Origin: an uncultured Gemmataceae bacterium
GTDB lineage: Bacteria; Planctomycetota; Planctomycetia; Gemmatales; Gemmataceae
Reading direction: 5' to 3'
Assembly: GCA_937923405.1 (NCBI GenBank)
Contig: CALDUY010000011.1
Coordinates: 1-64,000 of the forward strand
DNA: 64,000 nucleotides
Below are positions 36,503-45,750 of the stretch, one piece after another. A program made the position numbers and the translations under genes. The notes under the pieces were generated by a model. The model was given only the letters and a program-made list of their open reading frames with translations. It did no database searches and had not been told where the DNA came from. The stretch's first letter is position 1. The number at the start of each line of letters is the position of its first letter.

Positions 36503-39268
36503 TTAGCTGCGACTACCGAGACTCCACAACCAAGGCAAGCGAGGTTTCGACTCCGACTTCCGTTCAGAGACAGTAGGAAACGGACCAAGATGTAGCGGTT
36601 TGCCGACACACTGCATCCAATAAAGATCTAGAACGGGCCATATGGTAACGTACAACATCGATTGCTGGCCCGTCAGCAGAATCGAAATACCGTTGCCTCG
36701 CCGAAAGCTCGTCCAGTCGAACTTCATCACCGGTGCAGGGATTTGAGTAGGGTGGTCGAAATGGCGTTGGCCGTCGAGATGCAACCAGCATTGATCGACC
36801 AGATCGCCGCTCGACCAGAGCCAATGCAACCTCGCTTCGTTATGCTCCGGATCGAGCTCCCACTCCGGATCCGTGGGGCTGAGATACTCTTGGGTGCGGA
36901 GCCAGTTGGTCAGACCTTGCTGAAGTAGGTTCCGATCCTGACGAAAGAGAGGCTCGTTCTCACGCAAAAAGACGATGTCGCGGCGGGTGATCCCCTGAAA
37001 CTGTCTGCGGAACAGGCCGACGATGCGTCCGCGGCGACGCTGGCGATCGAGCAAGACCTCGATGCGAGCCTGATCTTTGCGAACGGGGGGATAGGTCCGC
37101 AGCAACGGATGATTGGCGGATTGCTCGATGTCATGGAGATTCTCGGTGTTGAGACAGTGAGCTAATGCTCGCCAAGCCGCCAATCGCTCGATCGCCAGTT
37201 GATAGCGTTGCCGTTGTTCCGCGGTGACGTCGGCGGAGGGATCCAACTCGGCGTGCCAGTATTTTTCCCAATGCAGATCCTTTTCATAGTCGTCGGAAAG
37301 AGCCGCTTGTTGTTCCAGCTTGGCGAGGCGATCCCGACGGCGCACGGCAAGTTCGCAACGCTGGCGCAAGGCCGGGTCAATTCCCGAACGATCGCTGAGA
37401 CGATCCCAAAGATCGGCGAGTTGCTTGTCGGAACAAGGATTGGCACTAGCTGCCTGACGCAACAGTTGCAGTTCGCGTTGGGCCTTTTGATGAGCCTGGA
37501 TGCGTTTTCGTGCTTGGGCGACCTGATCGCGATCCTCATAGCGGTAGTCGGTCGGTAGCCTGTTGGCAGCATCGAGAATGGCCTGGTCGGTGAGGACGCC
37601 ACGATGCACCTGTTGAATAACTTGCCGCAGCTTGCTCAGTTGTTCGAGACGCTGGGTAGTTCGTTGCTGACGGGGTCGGAGAGGATCGGCTTCTCGGCAC
37701 TCCTTGAGCAAAGCATCGTTCCAGAGTTGCGCCCAGCGGCGATCGGTCGCCTCCTGCTGATCGTCGGGTAAGTTACTCAGAGCGACCAGACAGCGAGTGC
37801 GGTCGATGGCTAGCTGAGCGCGAGATTCGTACTTAGCGGCATCAGGATGACCGCCAACCCGGACTAGAGCTTCCCAGGCCGCGGCCAACTCTGCCTCGGG
37901 AGCCTGACGGTGTAGGGCAAGAAGAAAGGTCTCACAATATCGCAAGCGTTCGCTCCAACGGTCGACTTGCTGTTGAATGTGAGCTGTCTCGGTCCATCCG
38001 TGGAGTTGATCTCGATACCGTTGCCACAGTTGGAGGAGTTGTCGGCCATCTCCTGGATGAGCGAGTAACTGATCGAATTGATCCAAGAGTGGCAGGATCG
38101 ATTTGGCTCTTCTGGCCTCGTTCACGAGAGACGCACAAGGGGGCCAGTTGTCGAGCAATCCTGGCGTATACGCCGCCGCCAACGAACGAGCGTGTTTGGC
38201 AGCTAGGGCCTGCATCAGGCGATCGCGTGCCTCAACTCGTCGAGTTGCTTCGCGAATACGGTCGACCAACTCGGGAGGAATCGGACGGTTGCTGCGTCGA
38301 GCGAGTTTGGCGGCGCGGTCGATCGCTTCCCAGTCGGTAGGTGCCAGGCGATAGATGGCGGCATAGGGATTCAGAGAAAACGGGGGGATTTTGTCAAAAT
38401 CTCCATCTGGTAACAACTCGAACAACGAACGCGCCCAAGCTCGCACGTCGGCATCGTGACTGCGGAATAGCTCGGGCCATAATTCCGACTCTTGCGGATG
38501 GAGAATATCGTTTTCACAAAATAGTAAGGCTTCGTTTTTGGGCTTTTCGACGAATCGCTCGTAGAGAGAGAGATCGCTGGCCACCGCCTGGAGTGAAATC
38601 AGGATAATCCAAGCCGAGAAGTGATCGAGCTGCAGCGAGAGAGGCTGAGCGGCCCGCTTGGGATGTTGGTAGGCGGGTTTGCCTGCTTCCAAGGCCGCTT
38701 CGCCGACTAGTTGAGGCACGCACATGCAGTCGTAATCGACCAGGATAGGCTGATCACCAACGATCATAACGTTGTCGTGCTGTAGGTCGCCGTGCGCCAA
38801 CCGGCGCTCCTGTAGGGTCTCCATCAGGCGGACCCAGCGATCGGCCATCTGTCGCAGAGCTTGGGTATCACGCCGTTGCACCGCCTCGCGCATCCAGACG
38901 CCGAGACTAACTCCCTTGACCCAATCCATCGTGAGCAGAGGAAACCAGTCGTTGCCGATGCGAATGCCCGCTGGATCGTAGTCAAAATCGACGAGACAGG
39001 CCAACCCTCGGGCGTGGGATTTGAGGTAGTTGCGGACGAGATCGTAGCGTTTCTGGCGAACGGGTTGCGGATAAAGAAAGACACGAACGGCGAGGGTGCG
39101 GGTCGGAGAAGTGAGCTTGTAGACATTGGCGAACGCCCCGGAACGGGCACGGGGAACTTTGAGTTTGTTCAGTTCGATGGTGCCGCGCTGCAACTGCGGA
39201 TCGCGAAAAGCGAGCCGAGGATTTTGCAGAGCATCGCGATAATCGGTGGCAGTGGGCCAATTGCTCAT
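36503..39268 (-). CDS. Kinase-like protein with Arg at the VAIK position and long helical tail
   Basis: Encodes 921 residues. The first about 290 form a protein-kinase fold: loop ARSGAFANVYKL, strand LAVRVFLYP where the usual catalytic Lys is Arg (Arg62), HGDLQHDNVMI with catalytic Asp161 and Asn166, and DYD (178-180) in place of DFG. Arg for Lys could weaken or remove ATP turnover, so it is either an atypical kinase or a pseudokinase. The remaining 600 residues are helical with repeated short segments rich in RLEQL, WxxLW and charged residues, suggesting a scaffold. It begins 19 bp after the GTPase gene and ends 33 bp before the GAP1-type gene. Confidence 0.8.
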   Translation of the reverse strand: MSNWPTATDYRDALQNPRLAFRDPQLQRGTIELNKLKVPRARSGAFANVYKLTSPTRTLAVRVFLYPQPVRQKRYDLVRNYLKSHARGLACLVDFDYDPAGIRIGNDWFPLLTMDWVKGVSLGVWMREAVQRRDTQALRQMADRWVRLMETLQERRLAHGDLQHDNVMIVGDQPILVDYDCMCVPQLVGEAALEAGKPAYQHPKRAAQPLSLQLDHFSAWIILISLQAVASDLSLYERFVEKPKNEALLFCENDILHPQESELWPELFRSHDADVRAWARSLFELLPDGDFDKIPPFSLNPYAAIYRLAPTDWEAIDRAAKLARRSNRPIPPELVDRIREATRRVEARDRLMQALAAKHARSLAAAYTPGLLDNWPPCASLVNEARRAKSILPLLDQFDQLLAHPGDGRQLLQLWQRYRDQLHGWTETAHIQQQVDRWSERLRYCETFLLALHRQAPEAELAAAWEALVRVGGHPDAAKYESRAQLAIDRTRCLVALSNLPDDQQEATDRRWAQLWNDALLKECREADPLRPRQQRTTQRLEQLSKLRQVIQQVHRGVLTDQAILDAANRLPTDYRYEDRDQVAQARKRIQAHQKAQRELQLLRQAASANPCSDKQLADLWDRLSDRSGIDPALRQRCELAVRRRDRLAKLEQQAALSDDYEKDLHWEKYWHAELDPSADVTAEQRQRYQLAIERLAAWRALAHCLNTENLHDIEQSANHPLLRTYPPVRKDQARIEVLLDRQRRRGRIVGLFRRQFQGITRRDIVFLRENEPLFRQDRNLLQQGLTNWLRTQEYLSPTDPEWELDPEHNEARLHWLWSSGDLVDQCWLHLDGQRHFDHPTQIPAPVMKFDWTSFRRGNGISILLTGQQSMLYVTIWPVLDLYWMQCVGKPLHLGPFPTVSERKSESKPRLPWLWSLGSRS

Positions 39269-39287
39269 GGAAACCCCAGAGGTCGTC

Positions 39288-41387
39288 TCAGTTCAGGACG
39301 TTGTAACCACGCATGTAGAGCAGCCAAAGAATCGGTTCGAGGATACCAAATGGAGCGTAAGTGCGGCGTCGGCGATCTTCGATGCCCAGCTCCCGATCGA
39401 CAAGGCTCACAGGGGTGAGTGGGAAGAAGAGAAAATGCTCGCCGAAGTTCTCTCGTAATGCCTTTTCCAGATCCCAGTTTTGAAACATCGGTTTGAGCGC
39501 CTTACTGACCAGCCGAGAGCGGAGTTGCAACGTCTGTAGCGTGAGCGGCAGCTTGGCCGTCTGACGCAATTCAGCCACCCAGGGTCGGGCTGTTTCGCCC
39601 ATCGGGTTTTTCGTCACTAGCAGATCGATCTTAGAAATGCAGACAGCGAGAGGGACACGCAAGCGCGTGCCTGGACCAAGCTGGCGAATCTGTCGCATGT
39701 CCGTGCGGAACTTGGTGAGCTGACGAATCTGGGCTTCCAGGCCGATGCTCGCTCCCTCGCGGCGAACCTGCGTGGGATCAAGAAAAAAGACAAAGCCATC
39801 CATGAGCAGGGCGCGGCGACGGAGTTCGTCCCGGTTGATGTCCATATTCATCATCTCCCCGCCGAAGTCGAACAGATTGAGCAATACTTCGTGACTGCCC
39901 AACGAACTGCCGTCCGCGGTATAGAACGTCAACGGAGCAGGCAAGCGATCGATGGGCGTGGCGTCGGGGCTTTGGTAACTGTCCAACACTTCTGTGACGA
40001 GTTGCTCGAACTGAGTATCAGCAAGCGAGGGAGTATTTTCCAGACGACCGTTCAGGCGGGCCTTGCTGTTTTTGACCAGATCGTAGATGGTGACCAACCA
40101 GTGGGTTTTGCCACTCTTTTTCGAGCCGACGGTTGGAAAGCAGAGTCGGGGTAGATGGAGGTGGCTGGTGGGAAATTCGTGGTGGCATTCCTGGCAGGAT
40201 ACAAAGCTGATTTTTGGATAACGAGGGTCTGTTTTAGCTGTTTTTAGGCTCAGTTTTCCCTGGGACAAACAACGTGGACAGATTTGTCGATCCCGAGTCA
40301 ACAATCGCTGCACACGATGACGAGCGATCCACAGCGGAGCAAAGCCCGCCACGAGGAAGCCGAAGCAGGCGAGCAGTTTGACGCTGGAACGAACGAGCGT
40401 CAGGGTGTAGGAGCGGTCAATCAACTTTGGCAGATTGTCGCGATCGGTTTGCACTTGCTGGAGCAGTTGGGTGGTTTGTTCCGTAGCCAGCTGAGTCGTG
40501 TGCTGGAGAACCATCGCCTCATGGAGCAGTTGGTAGGCTTTGTGATCCCACTTGGCGAGGTCGTCGCCGATTCGGGCCACTCCGTTGACCGATGGAGACG
40601 GGTTCAACATGTTCTGCCAATAGGCCAGGATCTCGGCTCGCTTGCTTCGGACGTGGTCGCGGAGTTCTTCGATTTTCGCTTGTTCTGTTTTCAGCATGGC
40701 AGTGAGTTCATCAAGCTGCCGTTGCAGGTCATCGCGTTCGTTGGCCAGAGCTACAGAAGCGCTGAGGCCCAATGCGAGCAGAACCAGAACAAAGCGTAAC
40801 CCCGAGCGCTTGAGTTGACGCAGCCAGACGCGCTGAACGTGAATGCCCAGTAGGAAGCCGAGCAACACGAGAAACAGTCCAAGGAGGACAATCAGCACCA
40901 GAAGCCAATCCCAGACATCGCTCCAGTCGGTGGCGTTGCCCTCGGCCTGGAGTTGCCGATTGACCGCATAGAGACGGGCCTTCTCTTGCCAGGCCAGATT
41001 CTGAGCCTGATGAAGTTGATTCAGAGCCGTCTGCTCCTCAGCTCGGGCTTGCTCGACGAACTGGTTGAGAACCTTCTCGCGGTGCTGGACTTCTTTGCGG
41101 ATTTTCTCGTGGATGTCGAAGAGGATTTGCTGTGCGCCAACTAGATCGGCGCTTTTGACGCTGGGAATAGTCGGTAAAAAGGGATTTTCCAAAAGGCTCA
41201 CTTCCGCTTGTAGTACCGCGCGTTCGGCCCGAGCGCGGAGTACCTCAACCTGCAACTCGCGAATGGAGTGATGCAGTCGTTCGCGTTCTTGTTCGGACAG
41301 CTCGCGTCCCCACTTTGTTGAACAGCCGCACGTCAGCGGTGCCAGCGCGAGGAGTAGGACGATCGAACCGCGTAGAGGGAATGACAT
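39288..41387 (-). CDS. Membrane lipoprotein-like P-loop GTPase
   Basis: Encodes 699 residues, the first gene of the operon. A signal-like N terminus ends in LTCGC; a coiled coil (30-145) and membrane segments near 159-181, 197-215 and 333-353 follow. A zinc ribbon has Cys370, Cys373, Cys398 and Cys401. The GTPase domain then shows P-loop GSKKSGKTH (421-429), LFDFGGE with the switch II Asp507, and SKID (585-588) as guanine-specificity motif. It resembles the DO-GTPase type found with GAP1 proteins. If the coiled coil is periplasmic, as the lipobox suggests, this single protein could join an outside sensor to a cytoplasmic GTPase. GTP rather than ATP use rests on the SKID motif. Confidence 0.8.
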   Translation of the reverse strand: MSFPLRGSIVLLLALAPLTCGCSTKWGRELSEQERERLHHSIRELQVEVLRARAERAVLQAEVSLLENPFLPTIPSVKSADLVGAQQILFDIHEKIRKEVQHREKVLNQFVEQARAEEQTALNQLHQAQNLAWQEKARLYAVNRQLQAEGNATDWSDVWDWLLVLIVLLGLFLVLLGFLLGIHVQRVWLRQLKRSGLRFVLVLLALGLSASVALANERDDLQRQLDELTAMLKTEQAKIEELRDHVRSKRAEILAYWQNMLNPSPSVNGVARIGDDLAKWDHKAYQLLHEAMVLQHTTQLATEQTTQLLQQVQTDRDNLPKLIDRSYTLTLVRSSVKLLACFGFLVAGFAPLWIARHRVQRLLTRDRQICPRCLSQGKLSLKTAKTDPRYPKISFVSCQECHHEFPTSHLHLPRLCFPTVGSKKSGKTHWLVTIYDLVKNSKARLNGRLENTPSLADTQFEQLVTEVLDSYQSPDATPIDRLPAPLTFYTADGSSLGSHEVLLNLFDFGGEMMNMDINRDELRRRALLMDGFVFFLDPTQVRREGASIGLEAQIRQLTKFRTDMRQIRQLGPGTRLRVPLAVCISKIDLLVTKNPMGETARPWVAELRQTAKLPLTLQTLQLRSRLVSKALKPMFQNWDLEKALRENFGEHFLFFPLTPVSLVDRELGIEDRRRRTYAPFGILEPILWLLYMRGYNVLN

Positions 41388-41462
41388 GAGGATACGACCT
41401 CGATTGTCAGGGCTATCAGGCTGCCCGTTGGAGGGGGAAGAGGGGATACCTGATGAATTTTA

Positions 41463-41481
41463 GCCGACCTCACAAGTCGGC
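41463..41481 (-). terminator. Short stem-loop after glpK
   Basis: GCCGAC (41463-41468) and GTCGGC (41476-41481) pair around a 7-base loop, 8 bp after the glpK stop. The tail on the minus strand is TAAAATT, which is not a proper T run, so terminator strength is doubtful. Confidence 0.35.
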
Positions 41482-41489
41482 ACAATGGG

Positions 41490-42992
41490 CTAGCGTTCTC
41501 CTCCACGATAGTAGGTGATGACGGCCTGAACGGCTCGTCGCCATTGCTGGACACGGTGGTCGCGCTGCTCGCTCGACCAGGACGGCGTGAAGACGCGCTC
41601 GGAGGAACCGAGTCGGCGAAGGTCGTCGACGCTGGACCAAACTCCGGCTCCGAGACCGGCCAGATAGGCCGCCCCCAACGCGGTGGCTTCGCTGGTTCCA
41701 GACTGCACCACAGGCAGCCCCAGCACGTCGGCCTGGCGTTGCAAGAACCAGGCATTGCGGGCCATACCGCCATCCACTCGGAGTGTCTGTAACCGTGTAC
41801 CGGCATCGGCGGCAGCGGCGTCAATCAGATCGGCTACTTGCAGAGCGACGCCTTCAAGAGTGGCTCGGCTAACGTCCGCCGCGGTCGTTCCGCGTGTCAG
41901 ACCAAAGAGTACGCCGCGTGCTTCCGGCACCCAGTGCGGCGCGCCTAGTCCGACGAAGCCGGGCACGAAGATCACCGGTTGTTCCGGATCCGAACGGGAG
42001 GCGAACTCCTCGACGGTTGGCGCTTGCTCGAAGAGCTTCAAACCGTCGCGTAGCCACTGGACAGCGGCCCCAGCGACGAAAACCGCGCCTTCTAGAGCAT
42101 ACTGAATCGGTCCGGCTCCACTGGCGGCGATCGTAGTCAGTAGACGGTTGCGCGATAGCGTGGCCTGGCTGCCGAGATGTTGCAGAAAGAACGCTCCCGT
42201 GCCGTAGGTGCATTTGGCCTCGCCGGGAGCAAAAGCTCGCTGGCCGAACAGCGCTGCTTGCTGGTCGCCGGCCACCCCGAGGATCGGGATGCCGTCGGGC
42301 AGCACGTCCAGGCCGCGTGTCTGACCGAAGGGACCGAAACTGGGACGAATCTCTGGCAACAACGGTTGGGGGATGCCAAAATACTGACACAGATCCTCCG
42401 CCCAGTTGCCAGTCTTCAAATCGACCAACAAGGTGCGTGAGGCGTTGCTGCGATCGGTGACGTGAACCTGTCCGCCGGTCAGCCGCCAGATCAGGAAGCT
42501 ATCCACGGTGCCGGCGGCGAGTTGTCCCGCCTCAGCGCGCTGCCGTAGGGCGGTGTCCTGTTGGAGCATCCAGCGCCATTTCGTAGCGGAAAAGTAGGGA
42601 TCAAGCACCAGTCCGGTTTTCTGGTAGAGCCAGGGTTCGTCACGTTGCTGATCGCGGCAGAAGTCAGCGGTACGACGGTCCTGCCAGACGATAGCTCGAC
42701 CGCACGGCTGATGCGAGGCACGCTCCCACAGAAGGGCGGTTTCGCGTTGGTTGGTCACACCGATGGTGGTCACCTGGTCGGAGCGGATGCCGGCTTTGGC
42801 CAGGGCTTGCGGGATCACCTTAAGAGAGCTGGCCCAGATTTCCTCGGCATCGTGTTCGACCCAACCTGGTTGAGGATAATGCTGGGTCAGCTCCTGGCTC
42901 GCACTGCCGCGCGATTGGCCCTGAGCGTCATAGATGACTGCGCGAGTGCTGGTGGTTCCCTGGTCGATGGCTAACAGAAACGGTTCGGACAT
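41490..42992 (-). CDS. glpK: Glycerol kinase
   Basis: Phosphorylates glycerol to sn-glycerol 3-phosphate with ATP in the cytoplasm. The 500-residue length is normal. Family signatures include LAIDQGTTSTRAVIYD at the N terminus, GVTNQRETALLWE, AIVWQDRRT, LDPYFSATKWRWML, the ATP-site GDQQAALFGQ and the C-terminal LRVDGGMARN. The start is supported by CAGGAGA. No glycerol facilitator or glycerol-3-phosphate dehydrogenase is adjacent, so it stands alone between the large signalling operon and a divergent membrane-protein gene. Confidence 0.97.
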   Translation of the reverse strand: MSEPFLLAIDQGTTSTRAVIYDAQGQSRGSASQELTQHYPQPGWVEHDAEEIWASSLKVIPQALAKAGIRSDQVTTIGVTNQRETALLWERASHQPCGRAIVWQDRRTADFCRDQQRDEPWLYQKTGLVLDPYFSATKWRWMLQQDTALRQRAEAGQLAAGTVDSFLIWRLTGGQVHVTDRSNASRTLLVDLKTGNWAEDLCQYFGIPQPLLPEIRPSFGPFGQTRGLDVLPDGIPILGVAGDQQAALFGQRAFAPGEAKCTYGTGAFFLQHLGSQATLSRNRLLTTIAASGAGPIQYALEGAVFVAGAAVQWLRDGLKLFEQAPTVEEFASRSDPEQPVIFVPGFVGLGAPHWVPEARGVLFGLTRGTTAADVSRATLEGVALQVADLIDAAAADAGTRLQTLRVDGGMARNAWFLQRQADVLGLPVVQSGTSEATALGAAYLAGLGAGVWSSVDDLRRLGSSERVFTPSWSSEQRDHRVQQWRRAVQAVITYYRGGER

Positions 42993-43090
42993 GATGGCTT
43001 CTCCTGATCGGGATGCAAAGTTGCGCGCGGAGCAAAAAAATGACCTATAGTTGCCTTTAGATACTCCCCAAACTGACAGGTGATCGAGTT

Positions 43091-44098
43091 ATGGCCGTTG
43101 TCTGTCCCCGCTGTGCGAATCTATACGACTCGGCGAGCGCTTGTCCGCGTTGCGGCGCTGGGGCGTTTAGTTCGGATTCCATCGGGTTGGCGCATGGGCC
43201 ACGCTGGCAACAAACCTCCTGGGGGCGCATCCTGATCGGTCTGATTCTCTCGCAAGGCTTGTTCTATGCCCTGAGACATCTTCTTACTGCTGCATTGCTC
43301 ACCTACCAGGGCGGAACGGCTGAAGACCTGTGGAGCGACGTTCAAAATATACTCTTGTTACAGGCCATCACCATCATCGGGCTGCTCGCCGGAGGTATGC
43401 TAGCAGGCGGAGGCCAACGTCACGGCCTGGTTCTGGGAGGCGTCGTCGGGGCCTGGAATGGAGTCTTTTCGGTGCTGTTGCGGCAGAATCCGGCTCAGGA
43501 TCTGACGATGGTCGGACTATATGGCCAGCCGCTGTTGCACACGGCCTTCGGAGCGATAGGCGGCTTGCTCGGTACAGTCATCTGGGCTCCGCTGCCCGCG
43601 CTGGTGGTGCCCTCGGATTTGGCTCCGCCGGTCAAAAAGAAAGTCAAGCCGAAAGGGCCATCTCCGTTTGCCGGCAAGATCGCCTGGTTTCGTGTGCTGT
43701 GTGGTTCGGCCTTCGCCGTGGCCGGCACCTTGTCTGCGACGATGATTTTCCAGAAAGTGCTGGACATGTCCGGCGGACGACTGGGCACCTCGCACGAGAT
43801 GCAAGACCGTATTATCACTTGGGAGATCAAGGCGTTGGCGGTGCTGGTCGGCGGGATGCTGGCTGGTTCCACGACAACTAACGGACTGAAGCAGGGGTTG
43901 GTCGTCGGCTTCGCCACCAGTATCATTCTGATCGGCGTGCAAGCACCAATGACCGACGCCTGGCTGCAGGTCACCTTCTTCATTCTGGTCAGCACGTTTA
44001 GCTTGGCGATGGTCGGCGGCTGGTTCGGCGGGCAACTGTTTCCACCAATCCTCAAACCCCGCTCCCGTCGAGACACTATGGGCATGCCCAACTGGTGA
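43091..44098 (+). CDS. Multi-pass membrane protein with N-terminal zinc ribbon
   Basis: Encodes 335 residues. The first 25 form a zinc ribbon (CPRCANLYD, then CPRCGAG). About seven or eight Gly-rich hydrophobic segments follow, some with ALLAGGML-type repeats, split by a basic loop PPVKKKVKPKGP. Internal similarity between the two halves (GLLAGGMLAGG and VLVGGMLAGS) suggests an internal duplication. It is diverged from glpK. AGGTGA precedes the start. I do not recognise the family; the ribbon plus Gly-rich membrane style recalls the signalling proteins at 20.9 and 28.8 kb. Confidence 0.72.
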   Translation: MAVVCPRCANLYDSASACPRCGAGAFSSDSIGLAHGPRWQQTSWGRILIGLILSQGLFYALRHLLTAALLTYQGGTAEDLWSDVQNILLLQAITIIGLLAGGMLAGGGQRHGLVLGGVVGAWNGVFSVLLRQNPAQDLTMVGLYGQPLLHTAFGAIGGLLGTVIWAPLPALVVPSDLAPPVKKKVKPKGPSPFAGKIAWFRVLCGSAFAVAGTLSATMIFQKVLDMSGGRLGTSHEMQDRIITWEIKALAVLVGGMLAGSTTTNGLKQGLVVGFATSIILIGVQAPMTDAWLQVTFFILVSTFSLAMVGGWFGGQLFPPILKPRSRRDTMGMPNW

Positions 44099-44182
44099 AC
44101 GGGTCTTCTGGGACATTGCCGCTATCGGTTGCCTGGATAGACTGACGAGGCAACGATCAAGCCCGATTCAGGAGAACCTCAC

Positions 44183-44791
44183 ATGGCCTTTTCCCTACCT
44201 GCGCTGCCGTATCCCAGCGATGCGCTCGAAGTCGCCATCGACAAGATGACGATGGAGATCCATCACGGCAAGCATCACAAAACGTATGTCGATAATCTCA
44301 ATGCCGCCCTTGCTGGCCATGCCGCCCTGGAGGCCAAGTCGATCGAGCAGCTGCTCCGAGAGATCAACAGTGTGCCCGAAGCGATCCGCCAGAAGGTGAT
44401 CAACAATGGCGGCGGACACGCTAACCACGTTCTCTTCTGGGAGATCATGGCTCCCAACGCCGGCGGCGAACCCAGCGGCGAACTTGCCGAGGCTATCAAG
44501 TCCACTTTTGGAGATTTCGCCTCGTTCAAGGCGAAAATTAAGGAAGCCGGACTCGGTCGTTTCGGCAGCGGCTGGGCCTGGCTCGTCGTCTCCGGCGGCA
44601 AGTTGGCGATTGAGCATACAGCTAATCAGGACAGTCCGCTGATGACTGGCAAGACCCCGATTTTGGGCGTCGACGTCTGGGAGCATGCTTACTATCTGCG
44701 CTACCAGAATCGCCGTGCTGACTATCTGGATGCCTGGTGGAACGTCGTCAACTGGAAGGCGGTTGAAGAGAAGTTCGCCAAAGCCAAGTAA
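44183..44791 (+). CDS. Superoxide dismutase, Fe/Mn type
   Basis: Converts superoxide to oxygen and hydrogen peroxide. The 202 residues show the family start [14 protein letters not shown], metal-ligand His in [40 protein letters not shown] and the metal-binding [26 protein letters not shown] block. No signal peptide is present, so it is cytoplasmic. The start has CAGGAGA. Metal choice between Fe and Mn cannot be settled by eye. Its stop lies one base from the stop of the convergent YgfZ-like gene. Confidence 0.97.
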   Translation: MAFSLPALPYPSDALEVAIDKMTMEIHHGKHHKTYVDNLNAALAGHAALEAKSIEQLLREINSVPEAIRQKVINNGGGHANHVLFWEIMAPNAGGEPSGELAEAIKSTFGDFASFKAKIKEAGLGRFGSGWAWLVVSGGKLAIEHTANQDSPLMTGKTPILGVDVWEHAYYLRYQNRRADYLDAWWNVVNWKAVEEKFAKAK

Positions 44792-44792
44792 G

Positions 44793-45734
44793 TTACCCCT
44801 CCGTGAACGGCAGCGCCGATACCGTTGCTGGACGGCGCTGCCCCTGGACTTCCACTTCGACCACGGTACCTGGTGTCTGACTGCCGCGTTTCACATAAGC
44901 CAGGGCGATAGCCCCCCATCGCGGCGAGCGAACACAGCTAGCAGTGCGTCCAATCTCCTTGCCTTCTCGAAACAGCAGACTTCTGCTCGGCACTGGCTCA
45001 TCGAGTCGTAGGCCGACCAAGGCGCGCTGCACCACGCCCCGATCGCGAGCCATGACGATCGGCTCCTGGCCGAGATAGCACCCTTTCTTATAGCTGATGG
45101 CCTGCTCAGTTCGATGGATCTCGGCGACGAAGGTGGTCTCGTCCATATCCGGGCCGAAGCAGGGCAGGCCCGCCTCGACGCGGAGGACGTGGAACGTCTC
45201 CAGATCGCTAGCTGGGGGAAGCTGCATGGCTTGCAGTAATGACTCGGCCTCGGTGATGGGACCGAGCAGATCCACGGCCACGATTCCCAGCGGCTGGACG
45301 TGGCGAATCGTCAGTCCACCCTCGTACCGACAAGTCCACGGAGGCAGGTCGCCGGCCAACTCGTTTGCTCGTGGGCCGACGACGTGATACTGCACGAAGT
45401 GGGAGGTTTGATCGGTGAGCGTGACATCCTCGCTGATCAGATGGCGATCGAGATGCTGGTACAGTTTCTCGGACAGACCAGGATCGAGGTCCAGCCAGAA
45501 GGTATCGCGCTTGCCCTGTGGAGCCAATCGCCAGATCCAGCCATGCGCAAGGACCCGAGCTGTGGCGTTGCAGAAAAACGTCTCACAGCCATGTCCGATC
45601 GGTAGGTTCTTGATGTCGTTGGTGGCCAGGTTGTGGAGAAATACCGCTGCCTCAGTACCGCTCACCTCGATCTTGCCCCGATTGGAGAAATCGAAGATCG
45701 CTGAAGTTGATTTTAGAGCCTCAATGGTCAACAT
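44793..45734 (-). CDS. YgfZ/GcvT-family folate-binding protein
   Basis: Encodes 313 residues. Relatives (YgfZ, IBA57) help maturation or repair of some iron-sulfur enzymes through bound tetrahydrofolate. The diagnostic motif K-G-C-Y-x-G-Q-E is present as KKGCYLGQEPIVMARDRG, and the N-terminal half has the GcvT-like FLHNLATNDIKNL. The start at 45734 gives a natural N terminus MLTIEAL; the longer frame from 45809 runs into the MATE gene and is rejected. It is the third gene of an S4-MATE-YgfZ run, 16 bp after the MATE stop. Confidence 0.88.
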   Translation of the reverse strand: MLTIEALKSTSAIFDFSNRGKIEVSGTEAAVFLHNLATNDIKNLPIGHGCETFFCNATARVLAHGWIWRLAPQGKRDTFWLDLDPGLSEKLYQHLDRHLISEDVTLTDQTSHFVQYHVVGPRANELAGDLPPWTCRYEGGLTIRHVQPLGIVAVDLLGPITEAESLLQAMQLPPASDLETFHVLRVEAGLPCFGPDMDETTFVAEIHRTEQAISYKKGCYLGQEPIVMARDRGVVQRALVGLRLDEPVPSRSLLFREGKEIGRTASCVRSPRWGAIALAYVKRGSQTPGTVVEVEVQGQRRPATVSALPFTEG

Positions 45735-45750
45735 AATCTGCCTCGCGGAA

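Noticed and set aside
41544..42440. Several plus-strand frames over glpK
   Set aside because: glpK on the minus strand has full-length family motifs; these are shadows.
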